A stretch of 64,000 bases of DNA from Streptomyces sp. SID12501 (GTDB lineage: Bacteria; Actinomycetota; Actinomycetes; Streptomycetales; Streptomycetaceae). The position numbers and the translations under genes were made by a program. Shown piece after piece: positions 8,094-19,294 of the stretch; within the stretch, counting starts at the first letter, position 1; every line of letters begins with the position of its first letter. The stretch covers positions 1-64,000 of the forward strand of contig NZ_JAAGLU010000006.1 in NCBI RefSeq assembly GCF_010550245.1. Reading direction: 5' to 3'. The notes under the pieces are model-generated. The model searched no databases. It was not told the DNA's origin and was given only the letters and a program-made list of their open reading frames with translations.

Positions 8094-9596
8094 ATGCGCA
8101 CCCCCCGCCGCCCCCGACTGCTCGTCGGACTACTGCTCTCTCCGCTTCTCACCGGCTGCTTCGCCTCCGGCGGCGGCGACGGCGACTCCTCGTCCGACGC
8201 CGGGTCCGGCTCCCGGCTGCGGGTCGCGCTCGCCTTCCCGCCCGCAGAAAACCTCTCGCCGTACGGTGCCGACGCCACCCTCCTCAGCCGCCTCGGCGTC
8301 ACCGAGGGCCTGACCACCCTGGACGCCAACGGCTCCGCCGCTCCCGCGCTCGCCGAGTCCTGGACCCGCAAGGGCGACCGCACCTGGCTGTTCACGCTGC
8401 GCGAGGCCACCTTCCAGGACGGCACAGACGTCACCGCGCCCACCGTCGCCGCCGCTCTCACCCGGGCCACCAGGGCCGAGCCCGAGCCCGCCGCCCTCAC
8501 CGGCGTGACCCTCACGGCGAAGGCCGCCGGTGACGGACGTGTATCCGTCACCACCGCCGAGCCCGACCCCGTGCTCCCGCTGCGCCTGTCCAGCCCCGGC
8601 CTCGCCGTGCTCGCGCCCAAGGCGTTCGCGAAGAAGGGCGCCGTCGATCCGGTCGGCACCGCCACCGGACCCTTCGAGCTGACGAAGACAACCGGCTCCA
8701 CCGCCGCGACCCTCGACCGCTTCGACGACTACTGGGGCGGACGCGCCCAGGCCGCCGGGATCGACGCGAGGTTCATCGCCGACGGCACCGCCCGCGCCAA
8801 CGCCCTGCGCACCGGTCAGGTCGACATGGCGGAGGCGATCCCCGTCGCCCAGGCCGCCTCCCTCGACAAGTCGACCAGCCGTGAGACCGCCACGGCCCGC
8901 ACGACCTCCCTGCACCTCAACACCAGGACTGGCGTCTTCAAGGACGCGAAGCTGCGCGCCGCCGCCCGCGCCGCCGTGGACACCTCCGCGCTCGCCGACG
9001 GTGTCTACGAAGGTCACGCCGACACCGGCCAGGGCATCTACGGCCCGGCGCTCACCTGGGCCGAGGGCAAGCGCGTCCAGCCCACCGGACGCGCGAAGGC
9101 GGCGGCGCCCGAGGGTGCGTCCGTCACCCTGGCCACGTACGACAACCGGCCCGAACTCCCTGAAGCCGCCCAGGTGTTGAAGCAGCAGCTGGAGAAGGCC
9201 GGGTTCAGGGTGAAGCTGGAGGTGCGGGAGTACTCACGCCTCGAAAGCGACGCGCTGGCCGGTAAGTTCGATGCCCTTGTCGCCGCCCGCAACACCATGC
9301 TCGACTCCGGAGACCCCGTCTCCGTCCTCGCCAGCGACTACACCTGCGACGGCGGCTACAACCTCTCCCTGCTCTGCGACAAGAAGGTCGACAGGGCCGT
9401 CGCCAGGGCCGAGGGCATCGAGGACACCGCCGAGCGTCAGGACGCGGCCATGGCGGCCGAGGCCCTGATCCTCGGCGACGACGCCGTCGTCCCGCTGGTC
9501 CACCAGCGGATCATCACCGGCGTCGACGCTGAGGTACAGGGCGTGCTCCTCGATCCGTACGAGCGCACGCTGGTCGGTACCGGAACGCGGCGCTGA
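8094..9596 (+). CDS. peptide/nickel/metallophore-type ABC substrate-binding lipoprotein
   Basis: A 500-residue solute-binding protein of the Opp/Nik family (SBP_bac_5). The lipobox LLTGC places the mature N-terminal Cys at about residue 22, followed by a Gly/Ser/Asp linker. Family hallmarks are the ESWTRKGDRTWLFTLREATFQDGTDVTA segment near residues 95-122, GPFELTK and YWGGRAQAAGI. It binds an oligopeptide, metal or metal chelate outside the membrane and hands it to the fused permease 3 bases downstream. A Zur-like box upstream points to a zinc chelate as ligand, by inference. A GAGG ribosome site precedes the ATG. Confidence 0.85.
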   Translation: MRTPRRPRLLVGLLLSPLLTGCFASGGGDGDSSSDAGSGSRLRVALAFPPAENLSPYGADATLLSRLGVTEGLTTLDANGSAAPALAESWTRKGDRTWLFTLREATFQDGTDVTAPTVAAALTRATRAEPEPAALTGVTLTAKAAGDGRVSVTTAEPDPVLPLRLSSPGLAVLAPKAFAKKGAVDPVGTATGPFELTKTTGSTAATLDRFDDYWGGRAQAAGIDARFIADGTARANALRTGQVDMAEAIPVAQAASLDKSTSRETATARTTSLHLNTRTGVFKDAKLRAAARAAVDTSALADGVYEGHADTGQGIYGPALTWAEGKRVQPTGRAKAAAPEGASVTLATYDNRPELPEAAQVLKQQLEKAGFRVKLEVREYSRLESDALAGKFDALVAARNTMLDSGDPVSVLASDYTCDGGYNLSLLCDKKVDRAVARAEGIEDTAERQDAAMAAEALILGDDAVVPLVHQRIITGVDAEVQGVLLDPYERTLVGTGTRR

Positions 9597-9599
9597 CCC

Positions 9600-11357
9600 G
9601 TGCGGGGTCGTGTGGGCACGCTCCTGTGGCGTGCCCTGCTCGCCGCGCTGCTCGTGTGCGGGATCGGTCTGCTGCCCTGGCTGACCCGCACCGACCCGGC
9701 GTTCACCGTGCTCAAGGCCCGGTCGGCCGAGCGTGAGGCCACCCCGGCCGTGCTCGCCGACATCCGGGACCAACTCGGCCTCGACGCCGGGCCGTTGCGG
9801 CTGCTCGGGGACTGGCTCGGCGGGCTTCCGCGCGGCGACGCCGGGCGGTCCTGGATCTCCGGGGCCGAGGTCATGCCCGATGTTCTGCAGGCGCTCGGAG
9901 CCTCGCTGCTGCTGATGGCCGTGGCGCTGACCATCGCCTTTCTCGTCGCCGCCCTGGTGTGCGCACGGACGTTGTGCGGCGGCGGGCGGCGGCGCGGTGG
10001 CGGCAGCGGGTCGGCGATGGTCGCCGCGCTGCCCGAGTTCCTCACGGCATCCGTGCTGGCCACGGTCGTCGGCGTCCAGCTCGGCTGGCTGCCCGCCCTC
10101 GGCTGGTACGGACTCCAGTGGACGATCCTGCCCGGCCTCGCCCTCGGCCTGCCCGCCGGGGCGCTGCTAGGACGGCTCCTCGACGATCTGCTGCCCGGCG
10201 CCTTTGCCGAGCCCTGGGCGCTGGCCGCCGCCGCACGCGGCATCCCGGCCCGTCGCATCGCGAGCCAGGCCGTCCGGCGCTGCCTGCCCGCACTGCTCCC
10301 CAACGCCGGTCTGTTCGTCGTCGGACTGACCGGCGGCTCGGTCGCCGTCGAGCAGATCTTCGACATCCCCGGCCTCGGCCGCACCGCCCTCCAGGCCGCC
10401 ATCGCCCAGGACCTGCCCGTCCTTCAGGCGAGCACCCTCGCCCTCGTCCTGCTCGCGGCCCTCGCGGCAGGCGCGACCCGGATCACCGCCCGGCTGCTCA
10501 TCGGCCCCGCCCTGCGCGACGGCGGCCTCTCCTCCCTGCACCGGCCCGCACCGCCCGCCCGCCCCACCCCGCCTCTGCTGTACGGCGGTGTGCTGCTCGG
10601 CGTCGTCGCCCTCGGGCTGCCACGTGACCCGCTCGCGCTTGACACCCGGGCCCGGCTCCAACCCCCTTCCTGGGCGCACCCGTTCGGCACGGACGCCCTC
10701 GGCCGGGACGTCCTCGCCCGCGTCGGGCACGGAGCCCTGGACACGCTGCTGCTCGCCTCCGCGATCAGCGCCGCCGCCCTGCTGATCGGGCTGGCACTCG
10801 GGCTGATGCCCCGGCTGTCCGGACCGCTCGTCGACACCGTGAACGCGATACCGCCCGTACTCGCCGCGCTGCTGGTCACGGCGGTCGTGGGCAGCGGCGG
10901 GGCCACCCCCGCGCTCGCCGTGACCGTCGTCGCCTGGGCGCCACTGGCCGCGCACACCGCCGCCCTCCTTCGCCAGGAACGGGCCACCCTCCATGTCACG
11001 GCCACCCAGGGTCTGGGCGCCGGCCGCTGGTACGTCCTGCGGCATGAACTCCTGCCCGCCGCACTGCCCCCGGTCACCCGGCACGCCCTGCTGCGGCTGC
11101 CCAGTGTCGCCCTCGCCCTGGCCGCCCTCGGCTTCCTCGGCCTCGGCGCCCAACCGCCCTCCCCGGAATGGGGGTTGCTCCTCGCCGAGAACCAGCCGTA
11201 CGCCGAACGCGCCCCCTGGGCGGTCCTCGCCCCCGCCGCCGTACTCGCCCTGCTCGGCGCCCTGGCCGTGACCGCCGCAGGCGTGAAGTTTCGGCCGCGG
11301 AAGACTGTGCGTGTGGTCCAACCGCGCCCGGAGACAAGAGAGTTGGCCTTCCAGTGA
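9600..11357 (+). CDS. fused two-domain ABC permease (DppB-DppC type)
   Basis: A 585-residue membrane protein containing two permeases that are usually separate. Residues about 1-240 are DppB-like (extracytoplasmic segment with RDQLGLDAGPLRLLGDWLGGL, then helices and an EAA-type loop AAAARGIPARRIASQAVRR). Residues about 270-560 are DppC-like (HPFGTDALGRDVLARVGHGA, EAA loop ATQGLGAGRWYVLRHELLPA, GFLGLGAQPPSPEWG). Both EAA loops that should dock ATPases are present, yet no ATPase gene is encoded in this locus. The GTG at 9600 follows the binding-protein stop by 3 bases, and the stop overlaps the MFS start by 4 bases. Confidence 0.87.
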   Translation: MRGRVGTLLWRALLAALLVCGIGLLPWLTRTDPAFTVLKARSAEREATPAVLADIRDQLGLDAGPLRLLGDWLGGLPRGDAGRSWISGAEVMPDVLQALGASLLLMAVALTIAFLVAALVCARTLCGGGRRRGGGSGSAMVAALPEFLTASVLATVVGVQLGWLPALGWYGLQWTILPGLALGLPAGALLGRLLDDLLPGAFAEPWALAAAARGIPARRIASQAVRRCLPALLPNAGLFVVGLTGGSVAVEQIFDIPGLGRTALQAAIAQDLPVLQASTLALVLLAALAAGATRITARLLIGPALRDGGLSSLHRPAPPARPTPPLLYGGVLLGVVALGLPRDPLALDTRARLQPPSWAHPFGTDALGRDVLARVGHGALDTLLLASAISAAALLIGLALGLMPRLSGPLVDTVNAIPPVLAALLVTAVVGSGGATPALAVTVVAWAPLAAHTAALLRQERATLHVTATQGLGAGRWYVLRHELLPAALPPVTRHALLRLPSVALALAALGFLGLGAQPPSPEWGLLLAENQPYAERAPWAVLAPAAVLALLGALAVTAAGVKFRPRKTVRVVQPRPETRELAFQ

Positions 11358-12586
11358 CCGCGCCCGCGTCCGCAGGCCTGCAGGACGAGGCGCCTGCCCG
11401 GATGCGGCTCTCGCCGCTGCTGCGGCTGCTGATCCTGACCCAACTCGCCTTCAACGTGGGCTTCTTCGCCGTTCTGCCCTTCCTCTCCGAGCACCTCGGA
11501 CAGTCGATCGGCATGGCGGGGTGGCTCGTCGGGTTCGTCCTGGGCCTGCGCACCTTCAGCCAGCAGGGGCTGTTCGTGGTCGGCGGCGCGCTCGCCGACC
11601 GGTACGGGATCCGGCCGGTGGTGCTCGCGGGCTGCACCCTGCGCATCGCCGGCTTCGCCTGGCTCGGCTACGCCGACTCGACCGCGACCGTCATAGGCGC
11701 CGTCCTCCTCATCGGCTTCGCCGCCGCGCTGTTCTCGCCCGCCGTCGAGTCCGAGGTGGCCCGGCAGGCGGTGGCCTGGGAGCGGGAGGGCAACGGCTCG
11801 CGCACCCGAGTCCTCGCGCTGTTCACCGTCGCCGGACAGGCGGGCGCCTTCGTCGGGCCGCTCCTCGGCGGGCTTCTGCTGGCCGTCGACTTCCGGGTGG
11901 TGTGCCTCGCGGGCTCCGGGATCTTCGTCCTCGTCCTCGCCGGGCACGCCTGGCTGCTCCCGCAGCACATACCCGGCCGGGAGCGCATACGCGCGAAAGG
12001 GGGCGTGCGCGCACTGCTGCGCAACCGTCGGTTTCTCGCACTCTGCTCGGCCTATGGCGCCTATCTGCTCGCGTACAACCAGCTGTATCTGGCGCTACCC
12101 GCCGAGGTGGAGCGCGCGACCGGCTCGCAGACCGCGCTGGCCTGGCTGTTCGCCCTGTCCTCGCTGCTCGTCGTGACCGCCCAGCTGCCGGTCACCCGCC
12201 GGGTCGGCGACCGGCTCGCCCTGCGCCGCTCGATGGTCACCGGCATGCTGCTGATCTCCGCCGGGTTCGCGGTGGTGGCCCTGGCCAGGCCCGCAGGGTG
12301 GACCGGCACGGCCGGGCTGCTGCCCGCGGCCGGCTTCGTCGTACTGCTCACCTTCGGCCAGATGCTGGTCGCCCCCGTGGCCCGCGCGTGGGTGCCCGAC
12401 CTCGCCGAGGAGGGCCGACTCGGCCTCTACACCGGCGCCCTTTCGTCGGTTTCCGGCCTGATCGTGCTGGTCGGCAGCTCACTGACCGGCACCCTTCTCG
12501 ACACCGGGCTGCCCGCGGCAGTGCCCTGGCTGGTACTGGCCGCCGTACCTCTCGGGGCGATAGCGGTGCTGCCGCGCCGGGCCTGA
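11354..12586 (+). CDS. MFS exporter, 12-helix drug/metallophore efflux type
   Basis: A 410-residue major-facilitator protein starting at a GTG that overlaps the permease stop (GTGA). Helix 1 is LLRLLILTQLAFNVGFFAVLPFL, and the loop 2-3 motif A is GGALADRYGIRP. About 12 helices can be traced to the end. Coupling to an Opp-type importer recalls the staphylopine-type cnt loci, where an MFS protein secretes the metallophore and the ABC system takes back the metal complex. That role is inference, and no biosynthetic gene is next to it. Confidence 0.82.
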   Translation: MTAPASAGLQDEAPARMRLSPLLRLLILTQLAFNVGFFAVLPFLSEHLGQSIGMAGWLVGFVLGLRTFSQQGLFVVGGALADRYGIRPVVLAGCTLRIAGFAWLGYADSTATVIGAVLLIGFAAALFSPAVESEVARQAVAWEREGNGSRTRVLALFTVAGQAGAFVGPLLGGLLLAVDFRVVCLAGSGIFVLVLAGHAWLLPQHIPGRERIRAKGGVRALLRNRRFLALCSAYGAYLLAYNQLYLALPAEVERATGSQTALAWLFALSSLLVVTAQLPVTRRVGDRLALRRSMVTGMLLISAGFAVVALARPAGWTGTAGLLPAAGFVVLLTFGQMLVAPVARAWVPDLAEEGRLGLYTGALSSVSGLIVLVGSSLTGTLLDTGLPAAVPWLVLAAVPLGAIAVLPRRA

Positions 12587-12787
12587 ACCGTGGCCGGGGG
12601 ACCACCCCAGGGGTCTGGGCGGCACAGCCGTGGGGCATGCCGAATTGGTAGCGTCACACCACTCACGCCGACAGGCACGAGTGAGCATCGACCAGCACCA
12701 CCGACCAGCACCATCGAGCACGACCAAGCACCACGATCATGCACAACGACCACTGATATTCGTACGCGCTTTCGTACAGGGGGGCCC

Positions 12788-13699
12788 ATGGCCACGATTC
12801 GCAGGGCAGTCATTCCCGCCGCCGGACTGGGGTCCCGGCTGCTGCCGCTCACCAAGGCGACACCGAAGGAGATGCTGCCCGTCGGTGACAAGCCCGTCAT
12901 CGAGCACACCGTCCGGGAGCTCGTGGCATCCGGCATCACCGACATCACCATCGTGGTGTCCGGCGGGAAGGGCCTGATCCAGGACCACTTCCGGCCCAAC
13001 CCCGCCCTGGTCGACCAGTTGCGCGCCGACGGCAAGGCCGCCTACGCCGACGCCGTCGAGGAGGTCGGCGAGCTGTCGCGGCTCGGCCACATCACCTACC
13101 TCGACCAGCACGGCCCGTACGGCAACGGCACCCCGGTCCTCAACGCCGCCCGCAACTTCGGCGACGAGCCGATGCTCGTGCTGTGGCCCGACGACGTGTT
13201 CGTCGCCGAGGTCCCGCGCGCCCAGCAGCTGATCAAGGCGTACGAGGCGACCAACTCCCCGGTCCTCGCGCTGATGCCGATGGACCCGGGCGACTCGCAG
13301 CGCTACGGCGTCCCCGTCGTCAAGGAGGACCTCGACGACGGTCTCCTCCGCATCACCGGCCTGGTGGAGAAGCCCCGCCCGCAGGACGCGCCCTCCTCGT
13401 ACGCGGCCATCGGCGGCTACGTCATCACGCCGGGCATCATCGACGAACTCCGCGTCCAGACCAAGCGCTGGTACGACCATCGCACCGGCGAGGTCTATCT
13501 CACCGACGCCATCAACGCCTACGCCGCCAGCCGGGCCGTCTACGGCCAGGTGATCCACGGCCGCTGGTACGACACGGGCAACCCGCTCGCCTACCTCACC
13601 GCCCAGTTCGCGGCGGCGCTCAACGACCCGGAGTACGGGCCGCACCTGCGCCGCCTGGCGAAGGAACTGGAGGGTGACGAGACCGGCGGGGCCGAGTGA
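12788..13699 (+). CDS. galU: UTP-glucose-1-phosphate uridylyltransferase
   Basis: It makes UDP-glucose from UTP and glucose 1-phosphate in the cytosol. The nucleotidyltransferase signature AVIPAAGLGSRLLPLTKATPKEMLPVGDKPVIEH is in the first 40 residues. WPDDVF, GYVITPGI and VEKPRPQDAPSSYAAIG are further GalU hallmarks. The length of 303 residues is usual. The ATG at 12788 with AGGGGGG before it is clearly the start. About 200 bases of upstream non-coding sequence hold its promoter, so it is independent of the MFS gene. Confidence 0.93.
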   Translation: MATIRRAVIPAAGLGSRLLPLTKATPKEMLPVGDKPVIEHTVRELVASGITDITIVVSGGKGLIQDHFRPNPALVDQLRADGKAAYADAVEEVGELSRLGHITYLDQHGPYGNGTPVLNAARNFGDEPMLVLWPDDVFVAEVPRAQQLIKAYEATNSPVLALMPMDPGDSQRYGVPVVKEDLDDGLLRITGLVEKPRPQDAPSSYAAIGGYVITPGIIDELRVQTKRWYDHRTGEVYLTDAINAYAASRAVYGQVIHGRWYDTGNPLAYLTAQFAAALNDPEYGPHLRRLAKELEGDETGGAE

Positions 13700-13713
13700 C
13701 CCCCGGTTCCTTC

Positions 13714-13783
13714 CTCGGGGCTCCGCCCCCAGACCTCCGGTCGAGCTGAACGCGCTCGTCCTCAATCGCCGGACGGGCTGGAA
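13714..13783 (+). repeat. Streptomyces interspersed GC-rich repeat
   Basis: The small hairpin ggggctccgcccc is followed by cgtcctcaatcgccggacgggctgg, the form of a repeat scattered between Streptomyces genes. It lies just behind galU and may help end its transcript. Confidence 0.55.
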
Positions 13784-13865
13784 ACGCGGGCGGCGCTGTG
13801 AAGTACACGGACTGGGTGACCCGTCGCGTCGTGCCGTTGTCCAGCCGTGGGAGGATCCCGGCACG

Positions 13866-14450
13866 ATGAGCGCTTCCCCGGCGGTACGGAGTCTGCGCGC
13901 CGCGGTGTTCGCCGCGGTGTGCGTCCTGCTGGCCGCCGCCGCGCACGGCCTCGCGACCGGCGGTACGCCGTCGGCGAAGGCGGACGGCGCCGGGTTCGCG
14001 GCGGTGTTCGCCGCCGGGTGGCTGCTCGGCGGGCGGGAGCGGTCGCTGCCCGGGATCGGCGCCTTGATGCTGGTCACCCAGGCGGGGCTGCATGTCGCGT
14101 TCGGGGCGGTGCGCGGCCGGGCGATGTCGCACGCGCACCACCCCGGGATGCAGATGCCCCACGCCCACCTGCATGCCATGAGCGCCCACACCGTCTCCGC
14201 GCACGTCGTCGCCGCTCTGGCCGCCTCCTGGTGCCTGCGGCGTGGCGAGGCCGCGCTGTGGTCGCTGCTGCGCTGGGCGGTCGCCTTCGTACCGGGCCTC
14301 GTCGCCTGGTGGCAGGGCGCGCCCGCCGGTCTGCCCCGCAGCACGGGCCCGGGACGCGTGTCGTCGCAGGCCGTCCGGGTGCGCCGGCTTCTCCTGAGGT
14401 ACGCGGTGAGCGGTCGAGGGCCGCCGACAGGGATTCCGTACACGCCCTGA
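13866..14450 (+). CDS. membrane protein with a His/Met-rich loop
   Basis: A 194-residue protein with about five hydrophobic helices (residues 9-30, 37-53, 58-80, 103-120, 128-145). Between helices 3 and 4 is a 30-residue loop with nine His and six Met (RAMSHAHHPGMQMPHAHLHA…), a likely copper- or other metal-binding stretch. The family is not recognised with certainty. It lies 61 bases upstream of a YcnI-like copper protein gene, a common neighbourhood for such proteins, so a role in copper handling is inferred. GGGAGG precedes the ATG at a rather long distance of about 12 bases. Confidence 0.68.
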   Translation: MSASPAVRSLRAAVFAAVCVLLAAAAHGLATGGTPSAKADGAGFAAVFAAGWLLGGRERSLPGIGALMLVTQAGLHVAFGAVRGRAMSHAHHPGMQMPHAHLHAMSAHTVSAHVVAALAASWCLRRGEAALWSLLRWAVAFVPGLVAWWQGAPAGLPRSTGPGRVSSQAVRVRRLLLRYAVSGRGPPTGIPYTP

Positions 14451-14478
14451 AGTTCCCCGACACCAGTCACCACTCACC

Positions 14479-14499
14479 AGTACTGAAGTACTCAAGTAC
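14479..14499 (+). promoter_or_regulatory. three AGTAC repeats with 8-bp period
   Basis: AGTAC starts at 14479, 14487 and 14495; the first two extend to the palindrome AGTACT. The cluster ends 12 bases before the ATG of the YcnI-like gene and could bind a metal-sensing regulator or affect translation initiation. Confidence 0.45.
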
Positions 14500-14511
14500 G
14501 GAGTTCCGCTC

Positions 14512-15243
14512 ATGTTCTCTGCACGCATCACCCTGCGCCGCGCCGGCGTCGTCACCGGTCTCACCGCCGCCGGTGTCCTCGCCGCCGCGGGCGCCGCCTC
14601 CGCGCACGTCACCGTGCACCCCGAGAGCTACGCGAAGGGCGCCACGGACGGCGTCCTGACCTTCCGGGTCCCCAACGAGGAGGACACCGCGAGCACCACG
14701 AAGGTCCAGGTCTTCCTGCCCACCGACCACCCCGTCCTCGGCGTCCTGGTCACCCCGGAGGAGGGCTGGACCGCGAAGGTGACGACCACCGAACTCAAGA
14801 CGCCGATCAAGACGGACGACGGGACGATCACCGACGCCGTCTCCGAGATCACCTGGACCGGCGGCCGGATCCGGAACGGGGAGTACGAGGACTTCGACGT
14901 CGCGTTCGGCCAACTCCCCGACAACACGGACCAGCTGGCCTTCAAGACCCTGCAGACGTACTCCGACGGCAATGTCGTCCGCTGGATCGAGACCGCTCAG
15001 GAGGGCCAGGACGAGCCGGAGAACCCGGCCCCGACTCTGAAACTGACGGCAGCGGCGGCGGACGAGGGTGCCAGTGCCAGTCCCTCGGCGGCGGCGTCCG
15101 TGAAGAGCGACGCCGGTCAGGCCTCGGACCCGGCCAGTGACTCGACGGCTCGCGGGCTGGGCATCGCCGGGCTGATCGTGGGGGTACTTGGCCTGGCCGC
15201 GGCGGCGTTCGCGCTGGTCAGGACCCGGACTTCACGTTCGTAG
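14512..15243 (+). CDS. YcnI-like (DUF1775) secreted copper-binding protein
   Basis: A 243-residue exported protein. The signal peptide ends at about ASA/HVTVHPES, leaving His as the mature N-terminal residue, the copper ligand in DUF1775/YcnI proteins. The conserved domain (residues 28-165) contains FRVPNEEDTASTTKVQVFLPTD, ITWTGGRI and FGQLPDNTDQLAFKTLQTYSDG with a later RWIE. A Ser/Ala/Glu linker follows, and then a C-terminal helix (GLGIAGLIVGVLGLAAAAFALV) with an Arg tail anchors it to the membrane. It probably delivers or buffers copper at the outer face. Confidence 0.87.
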   Translation: MFSARITLRRAGVVTGLTAAGVLAAAGAASAHVTVHPESYAKGATDGVLTFRVPNEEDTASTTKVQVFLPTDHPVLGVLVTPEEGWTAKVTTTELKTPIKTDDGTITDAVSEITWTGGRIRNGEYEDFDVAFGQLPDNTDQLAFKTLQTYSDGNVVRWIETAQEGQDEPENPAPTLKLTAAAADEGASASPSAAASVKSDAGQASDPASDSTARGLGIAGLIVGVLGLAAAAFALVRTRTSRS

Positions 15244-15323
15244 AACATTCGTAGAACAGGAATTGCAGGACTGCGGCAGTTGTCGTGGAAGCGGTCCGCG
15301 TCTTGTCGGGTGCGGGCCGCACC

Positions 15324-16136
15324 TCAGCGGGAGACGGACTCGGACATCAGGGCACGCAGCTGCTGCTCGACCGAGGCGACCGAGGCGATCGAGGTGAGCG
15401 ACGCGACGGGCGACGCCGTACGCGGGCGGGACGTCCGGTACAGCCAGAGGATGTCCCGGCCGAACGACCAGACCAGCGTGCCCAGGGCCAGTGCGATCAC
15501 GGCCTCCGTCGCGGCGAGGGGCAGGTAGCCGGAGGCGCCGAGCAGGAGCAGGATGCCCTGGAGGGCGGCCACGGTCTTGCGGGCGGTGCTCGGGGGGAGC
15601 GGGGCGTTCAGCCAGGGCAGAACGCGGGCGGCGGCGACGAAGGCGTAGCGCATTCCGCCGATCAGCAGGACCCACGGGCCGAGCGACATCGACACGTACA
15701 CGCTGAGCACCAGGATGAGGAACGCGTCGACCTCCATGTCGAAGCGCGCGCCCAGCGTCGAGCAGGTGCCGGTGCGGCGGGCGACCTTGCCGTCCACGCC
15801 GTCGAGGATCAGGGCCACGGCCGTCAGGCCGACGAACAGGGTGACGGGCGGCGAGCTGACATAGGAGTCCGCGACCAGCGCCGTCACCCCGCCGACCAGC
15901 GTCGCCCGGCCGAGGGTCACCCGGTTGGCCGGGCCGAACGACTTCGATCCGGACCGGTGCAGCGCGCGGGACAGCACGGCCCAGGTGGCGATCGCGAACG
16001 CCAGTCCGGTCAGCCAGCCCACCGGGCCCAGGCCGATCGCGGAGCCGAGCAGAACCAGCAACAGGACCTGCAGGCCCGCCCCCAGAGCGGTCTCCTGCTG
16101 AACCAGCCTCGCCTCGTACGTGTTGATCAGGGCCAC
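15324..16136 (-). CDS. CDP-alcohol phosphatidyltransferase family protein
   Basis: A 270-residue membrane enzyme. The complete family signature DG-x2-AR-x8-G-x3-D-x3-D is visible as DGKVARRTGTCSTLGARFD followed by MEVD. Such enzymes displace CMP from a CDP-linked alcohol by another alcohol to make phospholipids or phospho-alcohol lipids. Hydrophobic helices flank the motif on both sides. A GTG start at 16136 has GGAGGA 8 bases before it. The gene is divergent from the dehydrogenase gene at 16244 with only 107 bases between, so they probably share a control region. The C-terminal 40 residues are polar and not conserved in the family. Confidence 0.82.
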   Translation of the reverse strand: MALINTYEARLVQQETALGAGLQVLLLVLLGSAIGLGPVGWLTGLAFAIATWAVLSRALHRSGSKSFGPANRVTLGRATLVGGVTALVADSYVSSPPVTLFVGLTAVALILDGVDGKVARRTGTCSTLGARFDMEVDAFLILVLSVYVSMSLGPWVLLIGGMRYAFVAAARVLPWLNAPLPPSTARKTVAALQGILLLLGASGYLPLAATEAVIALALGTLVWSFGRDILWLYRTSRPRTASPVASLTSIASVASVEQQLRALMSESVSR

Positions 16137-16243
16137 CGCGAGTCCTCCGCCGTATGTACAGAGTGGATCATGCCGCGTACTGTGCGCGGACTGTGCACCC
16201 CGCAGTACGTGAACAACTTCCCAAGCGTTCAGGAGGGACTCCG

Positions 16244-19009
<2,766 letters not shown>

Positions 19010-19013
<4 letters not shown>

Positions 19014-19294
19014 GGACAGCGACGACGACGGGTGCCGGCATAGGGTCCGTCTCCGCTCGCGGGCTCCGGGCGGCCGCGCTGCGGAGTGCCGTCGGCGTGC
19101 GGGGGCCGATTCCCCCGGTCGTCTCGGAGGGTGGCACGACCAAGGTGACGACGATCACGGCCTCGGCCGACCCGGCGACGCCCATGGACGCCGACATCGA
19201 GCTGGTCGCCGCCCGGGGACGCCGAGTGGCCGCGCTGCGGAGTCTCGTAGGTGCGCTGGGGCGGACCCCCCGGGAAACGAGGAGCGCGGCATGA
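19010..19294 (+). CDS. 94-residue ORF built from duplicated junction sequence
   Basis: This small frame starts at an ATG overlapping the glycosyltransferase stop and ends in an ATGA overlap with the methyltransferase. It has no recognisable domain. Its sequence holds two diverged copies of the glycosyltransferase C-terminus (ARGLRAAALRSAVG… and AARGRRVAALRSLVGALGR…). Between and before them are stretches like the methyltransferase N-terminus (KVTTITASA compared with KKTTITTSA). A 16-base stretch, ggccgcgctgcggagt, is identical in the two copies. It is best read as a by-product of tandem duplication of the gene junction, possibly translated, without inferred function. Confidence 0.55.

Noticed and set aside
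13847-14659. Plus-strand frame joining the His-rich membrane protein region and the YcnI start
   Set aside because: It is another frame of two recognised genes; its sequence is an Arg-rich shadow.
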